Source of the DNA: Oasisia sp. SBJ-2009
Lineage: Eukaryota > Annelida > Polychaeta > Sabellida > Siboglinidae
DNA: 64,000 bases
NCBI GenBank assembly: GCA_964017155.1
Contig: OZ024860.1
Location: 45,962,816-46,026,815, forward strand
Direction of reading: 5' to 3'
The notes under the pieces were generated by a model, which saw only the letters and a list, made by a program, of their open reading frames with translations, made no database searches and was not told where the DNA came from. Position numbers and translations under genes: made by a program. Below are positions 49,339 to 62,437 of the stretch, one piece after another; the first letter of the stretch is position 1; each line of letters begins with the position of its first letter.

Positions 49339-49440
49339 CCCATATCTGCAAATGTTTGGTTAAAATCCATAACTTTTGACTTAATAAATCCCATATCTGC
49401 AAATGTTTGGTTAAAATCCATAACTTTTGACTTAATAAAT
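49339..49440 (+). repeat. 51-bp perfect tandem duplication
   Basis: CCCATATCTGCAAATGTTTG onward through CTTAATAAAT occurs at 49339-49389 and again at 49390-49440, apparently without differences. It is probably recent. Confidence 0.95.
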
Positions 49441-52400
49441 CGTATTATCGAAATATATCATTTTTACGTTTTCATACCGAAATATATATGGTATTCCTAT
49501 TTTAAGAGTAAATAGTATTCTTGTTCTGATCGAGTTCCACACACTTACAGTATTCCAATTTTGATATAGAGTTCCACACAGAAGTGCTATATTTTCTTTG
49601 TATAAAATCCTTATTTTTGACGTAATATTTACTATTGCATAATTTCCACATCCTGGTTATTCTTAAATTCTTGTAAAAGGTAATTGTTTATTGCTTTAAA
49701 CTCTGGATATATAACTACACGTCACATCCCAAACAGAGTAACACCCCCATCTTCTACATAAGCACAGGATACTCCGTAGGTATTTCCTTACAGACAAATT
49801 ACCCTGTCTTCACCTACATGAAGTTCCTTAAATAACATTCCCAAAATATAAAAGATTAGAACGAGGGCATGAGGTAGTTCACCCTACTTTGATCCCTAAC
49901 TCACAACAGCTGAGATCTTCATGAAGAGGGTGATCCAAGCCCCCATCAGGGTAACAGTAGGCGGTGTGTAGTCTCCGACACAGCAGGGTTAGTTATTAAT
50001 GTCTTCCCACTTCCGGGAATACTTCAGGGTGATACATACTGGCACTGGTAAAACATCATTTTAAGAAGCACATCAGATGCTACATTAAATCACCCCTCAT
50101 AGACACTGCCGCCCTCTTTCCTGACCCCCTCTGATTGGAACCAGCACAAAGGATGTAAGCATGTTGTTAAACCATAGTACATTAATATGACACTAATGTC
50201 CATTAAACACTGGTAAATGTGCCCTGGTAGTTAATCTTAAATTTTGAAAAGATATCTGTTTCTTATTCCATGAAACAAAACTTCTTTGTGACTGTAGTTT
50301 CAATTCTTCATGTTTTCCTCAAACATCAAAGGTTGTTTCCAGATATAACTTGCAAACATATAAAATACTGTACAGCACATCATATTTTTGATTACATATG
50401 ATCGCTTCATAATGTATCCCAACTTGTAGTAAAATCACAACATAATACATAATGTTATCTAAAATGTTTAATATTGGTAATGTACTTGAGAAGTAATTAT
50501 TAATCGATGTTAAGCAGTTTGCAACAATATTTTGGTATTTGTTTCATATAAAGTAAATTTGTAATTAGCAGTTGCACCATGTGAATGTATAAAGACATTT
50601 CCAAGTTGGAAATGCATGGAGTTAGATATTAAATTAATTAAAATTATTGTTATTATATAATTAACATAACTTGCATTACAAATAATAATGCAATAGTTTG
50701 GACACTCGTGAATGTTCACAGATACATTAATATTTTTATCATCACATTGATTGGTGTTTAACTTAACGAAGCAAACAACAAATGTAAACATTTAATTATT
50801 TTTCATAAACAAATGCAAAAAGCAAGACATTAACAGAACGCCACTAGTGACTAGATATAAAATATACTGTCAGCCAAGAAGCCCTTCTGTGATTACCTTC
50901 ATATCTGAACCACACACAAAGGAAGACAAGCAAGTGTCCTATCACAGACGACAAACTAGCCACTGCATGGCAGCTTATCATGGCTGCTGGGTTGGGCTGC
51001 CTTAAGAAGGTCCTTAAGAATGCCAATAGATGTACCCAACTAACACTTCAAACATTTATTCATCAAAGCGAAAATGAAATCAAAGTCCAAGAAAACAAAA
51101 CATGTCAACAATGTGCCTCAAATGCAGCAAATCGGCATGTGAATTACCCTCAGGGTACACCCCCAATTCTCTAAAGTTGCTCAATCTCCTCCAGGGTAAT
51201 AGGCCAGACTATGTAGATTAAAGCGGCTTGTTAATGAAGTGTAATCATTTACAGATTTCTTATCAGCGGCTGTCAACAAAGTGGCTGTGGTTACAGTGTC
51301 CCCAAGCTGTGCTGTTACATGTGGGGTAATCAGCATTTATTGTCAGGGTAAGTACCCCATCATCACAATTCTGCCTGGAATACACAGGGTGGTTTTCCCA
51401 TTATCCCAGTAAAGGTTCAAAGACGTGATACTATATATCTATATGGCATAGACAGTGAGATGTTTGGAGTGGTTGAGGTATGGCATATTATTCATGCCCT
51501 TATAAATAGCTTGTAAGATATTTCTCACACACACCACGCATGCACAGCTGTGCAGCAATTGCACCTCTGCATGCATGCAATCCACGTTTCCTTCCTTTTT
51601 TTTGAGATCCTATTAAGTAGAGCGGTAACCACAAATTCCCTAAATATCCATTAATGGGCTACTGTATACAGCATTTCTGTAACATATACATTCTCCTTTT
51701 ATTAAAGTGATGATACTTATTACTTAAAGGTCACATCCTGTTCTTTACAAAGTGTATAGATATAGTGATACATGATACACTATGATTAACTCAAACTGTT
51801 GTGAAACTACAACACCCTCACATTAGATGACTGAATATCAACACACCCCACTCTCTGTGGGCTTCAATTAATGAACTGCAGCTGCAGCATTAGCCAAACA
51901 CTTCATTTTACTGTTACATCAACTGCCAAATGATGGAAAATTGCTTGTTAATAACACACTTGATTGTCGAATTTCTTCTTTCAACAATTGTCCAGACCCA
52001 GCCTAATATGACCCTAGGGTTGACCCCCACACATGGGCACAGCTCCAGCAGCATATGTAAGAGCACAATAAGGTGTTCATCCGCCATTACCCGACCAGAG
52101 TACCCTATAGAAACCATTATGCAGGTTGTCTGAATTTCTGTGAGCACGTATGTTGTGTGGAGTGAGTAGAAATGATGTTTTTGTGCAGCGTGGCATCAGA
52201 ACTGTCAAATTATGACAGCTGTCAGTCGGTGCACATATGCGTATTAATACAGTTGTCATTTTGCTTGGTGATATAATCGGGGACAATCCGTGGGTTCAGT
52301 GAAAAATGCAGAAAATAGAGTGGTGTAAGGTTTGAAAGAAGTTTGTGGCAGCCTGAGGTATTAAAAGTTCACAAATTTTTCACTGAACCTTTTTCTATGG

Positions 52401-52929
52401 ATAGTAAATATGCTGTGAAATTGTCAATAAGAGAGCTGATCAAGATTAGTAGGAAATGAAGGAAACGTTATAATGGTCACCTATGGAAAATGCAAATGTG
52501 GTGTGACTGCAGCAGGCAGTTAGGAGCCACAGTCAGCCTCTGGCCTCCTTGCTCCATCAGTCACACCAGGTATGTAAGACTAATGCAGGCTGACAGGCTG
52601 ATGAGAGTCACTCACTCAGAAGTACCCCACAGGATAAAAGGAAGAAGCCAAGTGAATAATCAGCCCTTGTACTGGGGGTGATGATCAAATGGTGATGGGA
52701 ATGCCAGGGAGGCTTGTTAGGTCTCAAACTTGTCTGATCAACACGTAGGTCCTGTTTTCTGTTTTCCAATATACTAAGCAGCCATGAGAGATATGCGTGG
52801 AAAAAAGAATATTGTATCGTCCATATCGGATAGTGATATTTTAAATTTGGTTTCTCATGGGAATTAAGATGCTGTTGTATAAGTCATCTGTGAATAGTGC
52901 AAATGTTGTCAATGTGAATGCTTAATTTT
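49441..52929. other. unannotated AT-rich DNA
   Basis: No gene, RNA or mobile element recognised. Less AT-rich, non-repetitive patches lie at 49880-50160, 51110-51420 and 52500-52700. Confidence 0.4.
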
Positions 52930-52973
52930 TTAGCAAATAATAAATAAAACTTTATCTCAGAATTATGCTATAT

Positions 52974-53038
<65 letters not shown>

Positions 53039-53080
53039 TATAACAGTAATTCTGAAATAAAATTGTTTATTATTTGCTAA
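52930..53080. mobile_element. ~150-bp hairpin (MITE-like) with (AT)n core
   Basis: TTAGCAAATAATAAA...TCAGAATTATG..ATATACT at 52930-52976 is mirrored by AGTATATAACAGTAATTCTG...TTTATTATTTGCTAA at 53035-53080, about 85% matched. The loop is a ~58-bp AT repeat. It may be a tiny fold-back MITE whose centre expanded as a microsatellite, or an AT-repeat-nucleated palindrome. Confidence 0.7.
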
Positions 53081-54106
53081 CAATATATATATATATAGTT
53101 TTTATTTATGTATTGTATGTTTTAGACACCAATTATATTTATTACTTTTATGTTTCGGAATATGTGGTTATTACACTAACACTGACAACTGCTGCATTTG
53201 GTATAGTGCTCAATGATTGGACACTTAATAAACCATGTTTTAACGATCTCCCCAGTGCCTGTAGTGCTAGTGGATGGCTGCAGGGTTTGTGAATCGTCAG
53301 TGCCCCCTATCAGTCACAGCAGGAACAAGACCCCAGTGTGGGAATCACCCTGCAGGCTGCCCCTGTGTCATTACAAGGTTAATTCAATTACGAGTCTCCC
53401 ATTTCCAGTAGCCAATTACAACAAGGCCTAGAGGAGGAATTACATCAACTCAGGTAACTAGATTGGTCGTAAAACAGCAGAGGCATAGGGATGTGCATCC
53501 CAGCAAATATATAATGCTCCTGTAATGTTAATATGTTATACCTAGGTTACAGAATTTTGGTTTCTATGTATGACTTTCCACAGTACCACAATAATAAAGT
53601 GTAACACACACACCACTAACAAGTTCAGCCATAAAACAAATCTAGCTAAAACAAATTCCCTAATTCCTGTATTATTTACATGTATACACATAATTAATAC
53701 TGATGACATGATTTATTATGATTACCAGGGAGTGAAACATTTCAATTTTGGAAGATGCCTATGGTTGGTTTATACTTGTTGTTTTATAAACAGCAAAATG
53801 AGAAAATAAAAACAAATTACTGAACACAAATACCCAATAACACCCAGCACGAAAAATATGTTTGTCGGAAAACAGCTCAGATGAGCTAATGTTATCAAAT
53901 TCACATGTAAACCGACGTTAAATAAAGCTTCTTGTATCATGTATAAATAACGTGTTAAATAAAATAATTAATGTTTATCTCCAGGAAAAATGTGTAAATT
54001 AATTACAATATTTGTCTGCACAACACTTTTCTGTAATATTATCCAATTAATAAATGTAAGCACTCATTTAATAAATCAATTATAAAAATAACTCAGATTA
54101 ACTTAC
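53081..54106. other. unannotated DNA
   Basis: Nothing recognised. 53250-53460 is less AT-rich and non-repetitive. Confidence 0.4.
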
Positions 54107-54150
54107 CTTTATTGCTCTCCATGCACCCTTGAATCCAGTCACCATTCCAC
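54107..54150 (-). other. candidate upstream exon (weakly supported)
   Basis: On the minus strand a consensus donor, ATAAAG|GTAAGT, lies at 54107-54101. A plausible acceptor, TTTCCTGCTGTTGACAG, precedes 54150. Together they would bound a 44-nt exon on the strand of the protocadherin and upstream of it. Alternatively the donor ends a first exon that begins in the more GC-rich 54150-54470 region. Splice-site matches alone are weak evidence. Confidence 0.25.
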
Positions 54151-55778
54151 CTGTCAACAGCAGGAAATTGCATCTAATGTGTGTCACACTGACCAGTTCT
54201 CCACTACACCAGTCCCTCTCACACACACACCTCCCGAGGGAGACGTTCTGCTGGAGTTTGTTCCCTCCCCTTCCCTCCTGTCCAGGCCCCAGCCCTCGTG
54301 CGAGGCAATGGAAGGACCATCTGTGGCTGGGGAAATGCTCAGCGGGGTGAACTCAGACAGAACCTTGCTTCCTCCTGGGAATACAGAGAGCAATGAATGC
54401 ATTAGCTTACGTTGTCCCTCACTACCTCCGTGACCAGAGGCTGCAGGCAGGAATGGCTAGAGGCCCAGCCCAGGGTGCTCGTAATTTATTAGGTTCACTA
54501 TCTTGATTTTAAATGGAAATTAACGGGAACATTTTGTTCCAGTAATTATTAGCTGGAAGTTATCTGAAATATATACATATATATATATATATATATAATT
54601 ATATATACACCTGCATGTATATATATATATAATTATATATATATTGTATAATATATAAATATATCTGCGAGTGTGAAAATATAGTAATAATAATTGTAAA
54701 ACTTCTTCAGCGCCTATATCTTTAAAAGGTTCAAGCTCAGAGGCGCAACAAACAAAATATGCCAAATTCAAAGCATAAACCACCAACAACAGCTGTTTAT
54801 AAACAGAACATTTTGTTTATGAATTGAAGAATTCATGGATGCAAATTTGAAACTGCCAAAACTGTTTCAGATTTATTATTAATCATATAAACACAGTTTT
54901 GCATACAAAATACCACTAATGTTTTATTTTAATATTATGAACACATAAATATATATTAATGGGGAATGGACATTACATCTTTAAAACCATCGTAGTGGTT
55001 TCAATAGAGTGTTGGATAGGTCTATGCACACCCATCAAATGTAGCGTGCATACATTTCAGGTAGTGATGTGCGAACTAATTTACCACCACATACAGAGCA
55101 ACAAAATTTGGGCAACCATTGTCACAAGTAATGTATTTTAAAATTCAATTAATTAACTTGAACTAATGAAATAATTAACTTCAAAAGAAATTAAATCCTA
55201 TGATTATTATATTTCTGCTTTTGCCAATCGTGACATTGCGAGCAGCTGAGAGTAATTTTGACATACTCCACAATGGCGCCACCTGGGGGTGACTGTCAAT
55301 TCAATTTGTTCATTAAGAATGTGTATATTGATGTTTTTAAAATATATTTCAGCATTCGAAATTCACTTTTCCATGACAACTGGCTTTTCCACTAGACAAG
55401 TGAAACTATTATTACTCGTTGTCTGTGGTACAACTTAGTTATGGTGTAGGGCAGCTCTCTGTTCTTCTTAGCTAAACCCACAAAGTGTAGCACCCTTTGA
55501 CAGGGCTATCAGCACCACACTATTCAACTGTAAATATTAATTATGTACGAACAGGTAAGTTGTGAAATGTAGTTGTGGGTTATGTGAACTGTTGCACAGA
55601 CAAGCAAAATGTATTTCTACTTGTCCTCAGGACAAGTAACAAAATTGACGAATCCTGAACCCTGTACCTATAGATCAGACATCAATTGTTCAAGCTGTAA
55701 GTGAGCAGAGAAAAGGCAAATGGACTTCAGTGAAACAAAGATGACACAAAAATGGACAAATGAACTGCCCTGTTGGGT
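54151..55778. other. unannotated DNA with AT repeats
   Basis: 54150-54470 is comparatively GC-rich and non-repetitive (promoter or exon candidate). (AT)n-type repeats occupy 54570-54655. The rest is AT-rich with nothing recognised. Confidence 0.4.
54570..54655. repeat. interrupted (AT)n microsatellite
   Basis: Runs of TATATA interrupted by ATTATATATACACCTGCATG. Confidence 0.9.
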
Positions 55779-56236
55779 GTCTTCCCGTTATAGCTACTTC
55801 CCGTTATAGCTACTTCCCGTTATAGCTACTTTTTATTCCCATCCCACCACCATATAACAAGAATAATTGATGACATTCATTACTTTTTGATACATGCAAT
55901 TCTGCACTGAGTACAATTGTAGTTGTCTTTTGAAAAAATGTTTTGCACAAGTGTTTTATAGTATATTTTCCATTTCAAATAACTGACAGTTACATCTATA
56001 TACCATACTTATGACTTTTAAAATGTGTCCTTCATTAATACATTTCATGTAGAAATCTTACAGTAATCTGAAACAGTTAATGCTCCCTCTTGCTGTCCCC
56101 TCCTGAATTGTGTAATTAAATAAGTAGCTATAACGGGACTAGTTTGCCTGTCAAACTTAACGAGTAGCTATAACGGGAAAAAACTGTAGCTATAACGGGA
56201 AGTAGCTATAACGGGAAGTAGCTATAACGGACCTAG
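55779..56236 (+). mobile_element. MITE family copy A, 458 bp, with 16-bp repeat arrays at both ends
   Basis: The left end has three perfect tandem copies of CTTCCCGTTATAGCTA (55781-55828). The right end has five inverted copies of TAGCTATAACGGG, starting at about 56125, 56165, 56187, 56203 and 56219, the last three exactly 16 bp apart. The interior is AT-rich and non-coding. A diverged second copy lies at 29574-29859. Subterminal arrays in inverted orientation suggest a fold-back or MITE-type DNA transposon (inference). Confidence 0.75.
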
Positions 56237-56269
56237 ACCCCATGTTATAGTGAATATTGTCAGCTTCCC

Positions 56270-56366
56270 CTGTCTCTATTCTCTGTCTCCATCTCTCTCT
56301 CTCTCCGTCTCTCTCCATCTCTCTCTGTCTCTCTCCACCTGTCTCTGTCTCTGTCTCTCTCTCTCG
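56270..56366. repeat. (CT)n/(CTGTCT)n microsatellite
   Basis: Pyrimidine repeats with CTGT and CCAT interruptions. Confidence 0.9.
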
Positions 56367-56974
56367 AACATTGTCTGCTTTCCCCAAAATAATGTGGATG
56401 AGGTGAGTGAAAAAATAATTGAGAATTCAGCATTAAACCACCTGGTGAGATGAGCTGGAGATAAGGTGCAGCTGGGCACCAATAGAGCATGTTTTTGGTC
56501 CCAGTAAATGCTGACTGGAGCCTGTATCTGTTGCAATAGATAACTGATTAACTTGACCTGGAGATGCTCCCACATTCCTCTGTCCTCACCCTTCACAGCT
56601 ATGGATATGAACCGTGATTCCATTGTTAAAAAAACAGTCATTCCACAACTTTTAAATTTAGACCATAACGACACATTCCAGGCAATGATTGAATTTGCCA
56701 TTTCTGAAAATATACCTAAAACATTTGCTGGAGACCTACAAAAATTCTGTTAATTATTAAATCTTATAATTAAATAAGCATCATTCTTCCTCTTGTGCAT
56801 TTTTCAAAAAAATTTCACATTGTATAGTTTCGTAATGTAGTCATCGGTACTTGAATGAACATTGCATGTTTTGATATTTATTGGAAATTAACATACATTT
56901 ATTTACTTGCACACATACTTTTTTATTATTATGATCACTTGCTTGTGTTCACTCACTCGCTTGCATGCTCACCT

Positions 56975-57000
56975 GCCCCCCGCCCCCCACCCCCCAACCC
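56975..57000 (-). other. G-quadruplex-capable tract
   Basis: The minus strand reads GGGTTGGGGGGTGGGGGG, then CGGGGGG: four G-runs of three or more with one- or two-base loops. It meets the usual intramolecular G4 pattern. Confidence 0.8.
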
Positions 57001-57284
57001 ATTGACATAAGTTTCAATACTGACCTAATAATAGAAAGTAGTATTTGCATGCCTATTTAATAACATAGTAGTATTTTGTTAAAGTTTCAGCTACATAGTT
57101 TCTGTGGCATGGTGCCTCCTGTCAACTGTTCCATGTGCTCCAGCTTGTTAGTTACTGAGTAGACACCCCACTGGGAACATCCCGTCAATCTGATAAAGAC
57201 GTGGAATGCAAAAAGTGACATGATATCTATGAACCCAGCTGCACACCATACTGTGAATGAACGGTTCTCTGTAAAGGTGATTAG

Positions 57285-57660
57285 AAAGAGAGTGAGGGAG
57301 ACGGAGAGAGGTGGAGGGGGAGAGCGGGAGATGGAATAGAGGGAGAGGGAGAGAGGTGGAGGGGGAGAGGGGGAGATGGAACAGAGGGAGAGGGAGTAGA
57401 GGGAGAGGGATAAGAGGGAGATGGGGGGAGGGAGAGAGAGGACAGAGATGAGGGGAGGGAGGATAGGGAGATGGGAAGTGGGAGTAGAGGGAGAGAGGGA
57501 GATGGAGAGGGAGTAGAGGCAGAGGCAGGAGAGGGAGATTGGGGAGTGGGAGAGGCAGGAGAGGGAGGAGTAGAGGGAGATGAAAAGAACTGGCAAGAAG
57601 AGAAGAGTAGAGGAAGTGAGCGAGTGAAGTGGACTCACAGGGAAGAAGAAGAAAGGACCA
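57285..57660. repeat. (GA)n/(GGGA)n purine tract
   Basis: GGGAGATGG, GAGAGGGAG and GTAGAGGGAGA units. It encodes low-complexity peptide only. Confidence 0.88.
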
Positions 57661-59889
57661 ACCACAGATGATTCATTTCAATTATATTTATTTAGATCCA
57701 ACTACACCCACCTCCTTGTCTTCTAACACCATGTCCAATACAGACATGTTGAGTGATCAACGAGGCAGAGCTTCTCCTCGTCCCTTTGGCATAATGTCAT
57801 GCCAGTGAAAGAAACTGAACACAGAACACATGAACTGTACGGATAACTGATAAACACAGGAGATAAAAACCACAGGAGACAAGACAAATATGAAGGAGGT
57901 TGCATAGAAAATGGACAATACATGATATGTGATAGTGCCTATAATGCCATTTTAATTGGGATTCAACAGGTAACCAGGACGACAGCGAAATGGCCTGTAT
58001 ACGGGCAGCCATTGTGAGAAACACTGCGCATTGAATATAACATGTGTCAAACAAATCTGTGAAGTCTAACATGCCTCATCAGGCATGAAAAAAGATGAAG
58101 AAAATCTCCGATCAGAAAGCTATGACGTTGAGAGAACTTCCTGTTAGATCTGTCTGAATCTAAGGGTCTTAGTGCGCATTCCTTGCGTGTTGCCGGGAAG
58201 GTTTTTCGCGCGAGAACAGCTGTAGTCGACACACACTTCCTCCTCAGAAACCAAACACATGTCTGAATGGCGCGTTCTGACACAGCCTCTCCCATCTCAT
58301 CTCTTCCACCTATCCTCGTCTCTCACCTCGTAGGCCACAGAAGACACCGTCTCACAACATCTGAGGTTCCCAGGTGTGAATGGATGAGGCAGATGAACGC
58401 TTCATGCATTAATACAGGAGGTCACCATACAGGATGATGGACAGAAGGCGTGAGAAACCGTGGATAATTTCTCGGCTGTGAAATCTTGTATTTTCATTCC
58501 ATTTTCCAAACAGAAAATGTCAAAAACCCATTAAAATTATTTAACTTTTATGTCAGTTATTTCTGAACCAATTTCTGAACCAATTTATGCAGTGCTCAGA
58601 ACATGTTTACTCCCTATTAAATATAAAATAAATTTTATATAAAATTATTTAAGTTTTGGACACCGGCCAAATTATGTAATGGTCCAGTGTCAAAGAAAAT
58701 GTTTCAGTCTATGGCATTTTAACTACCCTGAGTAATTTATAAAATTGAAATCATACAATTCAATCATATCCAAGTTGTTATTACAATTTATTCAATATAT
58801 TTTATTTATTCATCTAGTTACGGCCAACTCTGCTAAACTCTCTCTCTCTGTTAGTGGTCAGTGTTAAGTTAGTGAGAAATATGATAAGCTGTTTTGTGCA
58901 TGCATGTGTTATGGCTGTGTAATGTTTTATCCCCTCATCATTTAGAATAATTTATTTATTTTATATATATTTAACTAATCAATTTAATAATTTATTTATT
59001 TATTTAATTTATTTAAAATTTTAACACTTTTTTATTATAATTGTATAGTATTTCTTTGACATATTTAAAATTACTAAATATAAATTATGTTGCACCTCCA
59101 GTGCGTGTACTAGGCAAGGGAGTATTCGACAATCTTTTTATATATTTTTTATTTTAGACAATATTGTACGTTTATTTTACATTTTGGCAGACTGACACTC
59201 AAAACGATTTTTCCTCCAAGGACCACTAAAGTATTATCATTAAAGTATTATTGTTGTTGTTGTCAATAGTCACAGCTTCTGCTGTATACTATCGTCACAT
59301 CACCAATCATGATGCATTGGTTGGATGCCTTGAACGGTGAAACAGAGATCAATGACTGTGAGTTTGTAGTTACACTTATACAGCCCTTTTGACCAACAAA
59401 ACTTGTCATCCATCAATAGACGTGCTCCAACCTATTCTGATGTTTGATTCTCATTAGCCGCATCCGCAAACCAAGCATCATCCACAAGTTACACAAATGT
59501 TTGTCATTTTAGCACGTGTAAGCTAAGAGCTTATTGTGTAATGATTGTTTTGCAACTGAATTTCACTGATTTATTTTAGGTTTATGTAAATTTCCGGGTC
59601 CGCCTATCCCTGTTAAGCCTCTTCAAATGTTGATAATGTTTGCAGTGGCTCAGCAGCCAATCAATATAGGCTTTACTAAAATGGCTAGCCGGGAGCTTTA
59701 ACCAGTCGGATCAGAATCCTCAACAGTAAAATGCAAGACAAACAGATTCACCAATTGGCAGGGGGATCCTAATGTGACATGTGATAAGTTAGTTTACACA
59801 GAATGCACAGCACGCAGCTAGCATCTGATAAGCCTTGTCTGCTCAATCTGTCCTATGTACCTATCATTCTACTGGTAAGCTGCACTGGT

Positions 59890-60145
59890 AGGTTACAGTG
59901 GATCAGGGGTAGAGCTTCAGACTTGACAAAAAGAACCCAGGTTCGAATCCTGTGCTGCGGTGTTAAAACCATGTGCATGTTTTTTCATTCAACTGCATGG
60001 CTCCAGTTCACTCAATTGTATAAATGAGTACATGGCTATAGACAGTGGTGGATATTTGTATGAGCAGCCTTTGCACAGTAACTGAAGCATGGCTGGATGC
60101 TTCCCAGAGAAGTTGAGGGTGACGATAGGAGAAGTGGCTAGATGG
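59890..60145 (+). mobile_element. tRNA-derived SINE, copy 2 (3'-truncated)
   Basis: The head TGGATCAGGGGTAGAGCTTC and a perfect B box GGTTCGAATCC at about 59941-59951 indicate an intact-looking pol III promoter. The body shares GCTCCAGTTCA, TATGAGCAGC and GGATGCTTCCCAGAGAAG with 40471-40716. The GCGCTATATAAG tail is missing, so this copy ends early. Confidence 0.75.
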
Positions 60146-61035
60146 CAGAACTTTGAATTATAAGTCACTAACTCATGTCACTAAAAATGGCACTGTTCCA
60201 GAATACTTTAAAGACATCCACATTATTAATGAAAACTACATCAAATAGACCAGAAAGACAAAGAAAAGCATCCCAACACTTCACTGGTACCATAAATAAT
60301 TTCCCTCAATACTATCACTGAAACATCCAAATTAAACAAACGAATACAGTACACTGGCATCTTTGTATCAGACACATTGTACAACAGAACTTTACTTCAA
60401 GAAAACTTTTTTCCAAAAGTATCCACGGAACAAATCTACGCTCACTCATATCAATGCTTTGTGAATTAGTAAAAAATCAAATATCATAAGAAAATATGAC
60501 ACAGAATGTAATATTAGAAACTGTTATATCTGCAACCAGGATATATCTCTAAATATATCTTGGTACTGTATACAGTACCAACAGATATATCTAGTATATT
60601 ATACTATTATATTGCAGTAAGTAATATGTAATTAACATAGTTGATCATGATTACAAATGCATATATGTCATATCTAAAGTTAATTGTACATTTACTATTA
60701 TTTTATTTGACCTTATTTACTTTCTGTTATTAGCATTATATTTTGACAACTATATTGACGTTTTTGATTAACTCTTATTCACATATTTAGACTTGTTAGT
60801 ACTAGTGCACTGTTATATCTATTGGCACAAACTGTATCTCATAATTTTCTATATGTAAAATATATGTATATGTATCTGCATCATGTACAGTTATAGGGAG
60901 ACTGACATGGTAGCGATCTTCCAGTTCTTTGTGCCGGCCTTCCTGAATCATCACGTTCAAGGTTCATTCAAGACTATGATATTTTTTACAAACTGTCATT
61001 TAATTATGCATGTATTTATGATTGAAACAAATAAA
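60146..61035. other. unannotated AT-rich DNA
   Basis: Nothing recognised. ATATATCT-type short repeats occur at 60540-60600. Confidence 0.45.
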
Positions 61036-61200
61036 TTCCACTCCACTCCACTCCACTCCACTCCACTCCACTCCACTCCACTCCACTCCACTCCACTCCA
61101 CTCCACTCCACTCCACTCCACTCCACTCCACCCCACCCCACCCCACCCCACCCCACCCCACTCCACTCCACTCCACTCCACTCCACTCCACTCCACTCCA
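61036..61200 (+). repeat. pentanucleotide satellite (CTCCA)18-(CCCCA)6-(CTCCA)8
   Basis: Blocks at 61041-61130, 61131-61160 and 61161-61200. A variant unit has expanded inside an otherwise homogeneous array. Open frames on both strands are artefacts. Confidence 0.97.
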
Positions 61201-62437
61201 CTATGACACAAATAATGTCATGGATTCTACTGACATCCTTTGCTATATGCATACACATACGAATAAATATACCTACAAGCCTGTTTTATCAATGTTTTTT
61301 TTTAATGGCAAATATATACATGTATGAGATTCACATGTTTGTGTGACAGAGCATGAGATTTGGCAGAGTTCTACGGCACTAACCAATTCACCTATTGACC
61401 AACACTCCTTGTCGATGGAGTCTAACAGACAATTCAACAGAAGGAAATCTAAAAAAGAATGCAAAATGAGACTTTGGACTGGGGATCAATATCATTCCAG
61501 GCTGGAGTTAAATACCATACGGACAAAACACATTATACGTAGTAAGTACTTAATCCAAACCCCTTTGTAATTTCATGCATTCTACCTTCAGTTTTTTAAT
61601 AATAACATAACCATAATAAATTATGTTGCTTAAGTTATACTTAGCTATAGGTACTGAAATTATTTATAATAAAATAGCGGAGGCAGTGTCAAGACAAGAG
61701 AGACATTCAGACGCTCAGCCTCAGAGACTGTCCGAGTATAATATTTTATCATGTGTGTGTATTTGTTTTTCACTTTATGATTATGACAAACCCTTATATT
61801 AGTTACACCCGCAAACACAACAGTTTTAGATTGGCATGTGATGATTCATTCCCATAACAGTTACCAATACTTTCGACCTCGACCAGTATTAGGCCTACAT
61901 ATTGAAAAACCAAACCACCAAGTCCAAGCAGACGACTCTGGCATCTCTTCCGTGGTCTGACTGACGCGCGTACAACTCTCCAGTGCTGCCACCTGGGAGA
62001 CTCTTTCAAACTAACCGTTATAAGAAAATGGCTTTATAGACTTGGTTCCTACTGTTCATTTCAAGGTTTAACAAGGTTTAACAAGTTGCCACCCAGAGCC
62101 AAGCTCCAGACGGCATGTGAACAAGGAAGCCTATGGCTTATCGAATGTTCACTAAATTATAAGTGTACATAAATTAGTATTATACTTAAAATTATAAATA
62201 TACAAAATTATAAAATGCCACTCAAATGCTACTAATTAAAATACGTTGTCTCTAAAAGTACATAAGACTAAAGTAAAATTAAAATTATGCGTTGTCTCTA
62301 AAATATATAAGTAAAATAAATAAATACATAAAATGTCCTACAATAATAACTAAAATAATAATAATAAATTAATTAAATATATGAATAAATAATTTAATCA
62401 GGATTAAAATAATTTCTAAACAATTTAAGTGTTCAAG
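61201..62437. other. unannotated DNA
   Basis: No gene supported. AT-rich 62160-62430, with a repeated GTTGTCTCTAAAA at 62244 and 62292, is probably the 3' untranslated part of the adjacent LINE relic (inference). Confidence 0.4.

Larger units (their letters stand above)
56237..59885. other. unannotated DNA with pyrimidine/purine tracts
   Basis: Contains (CT)n at 56270-56366, a C-tract at 56975-57000 and a GA tract at 57285-57660. Minus-strand frames across the GA tract (57087-57665) are Ser/Leu/Pro repeat artefacts. No gene is recognised elsewhere; 58140-58400 is CpG-containing. Confidence 0.4.

Noticed and set aside
52600..52625. Hammerhead-ribozyme-like string CTGATGAGAG with a short stem-like continuation
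   Set aside because: The required GAAA core and the flanking stems I and III are not present.
57087..57665. 192-codon minus-strand frame ending in a partly complex N-terminal-like segment
   Set aside because: Most of it is the GA purine tract read as Ser/Leu/Pro, and the non-repeat remainder matches no family I recognise.
59890..59965. A functional tRNA gene with perfect B box
   Set aside because: The same head plus body occurs at 40471, so it is a SINE head. The cloverleaf stems are poor.
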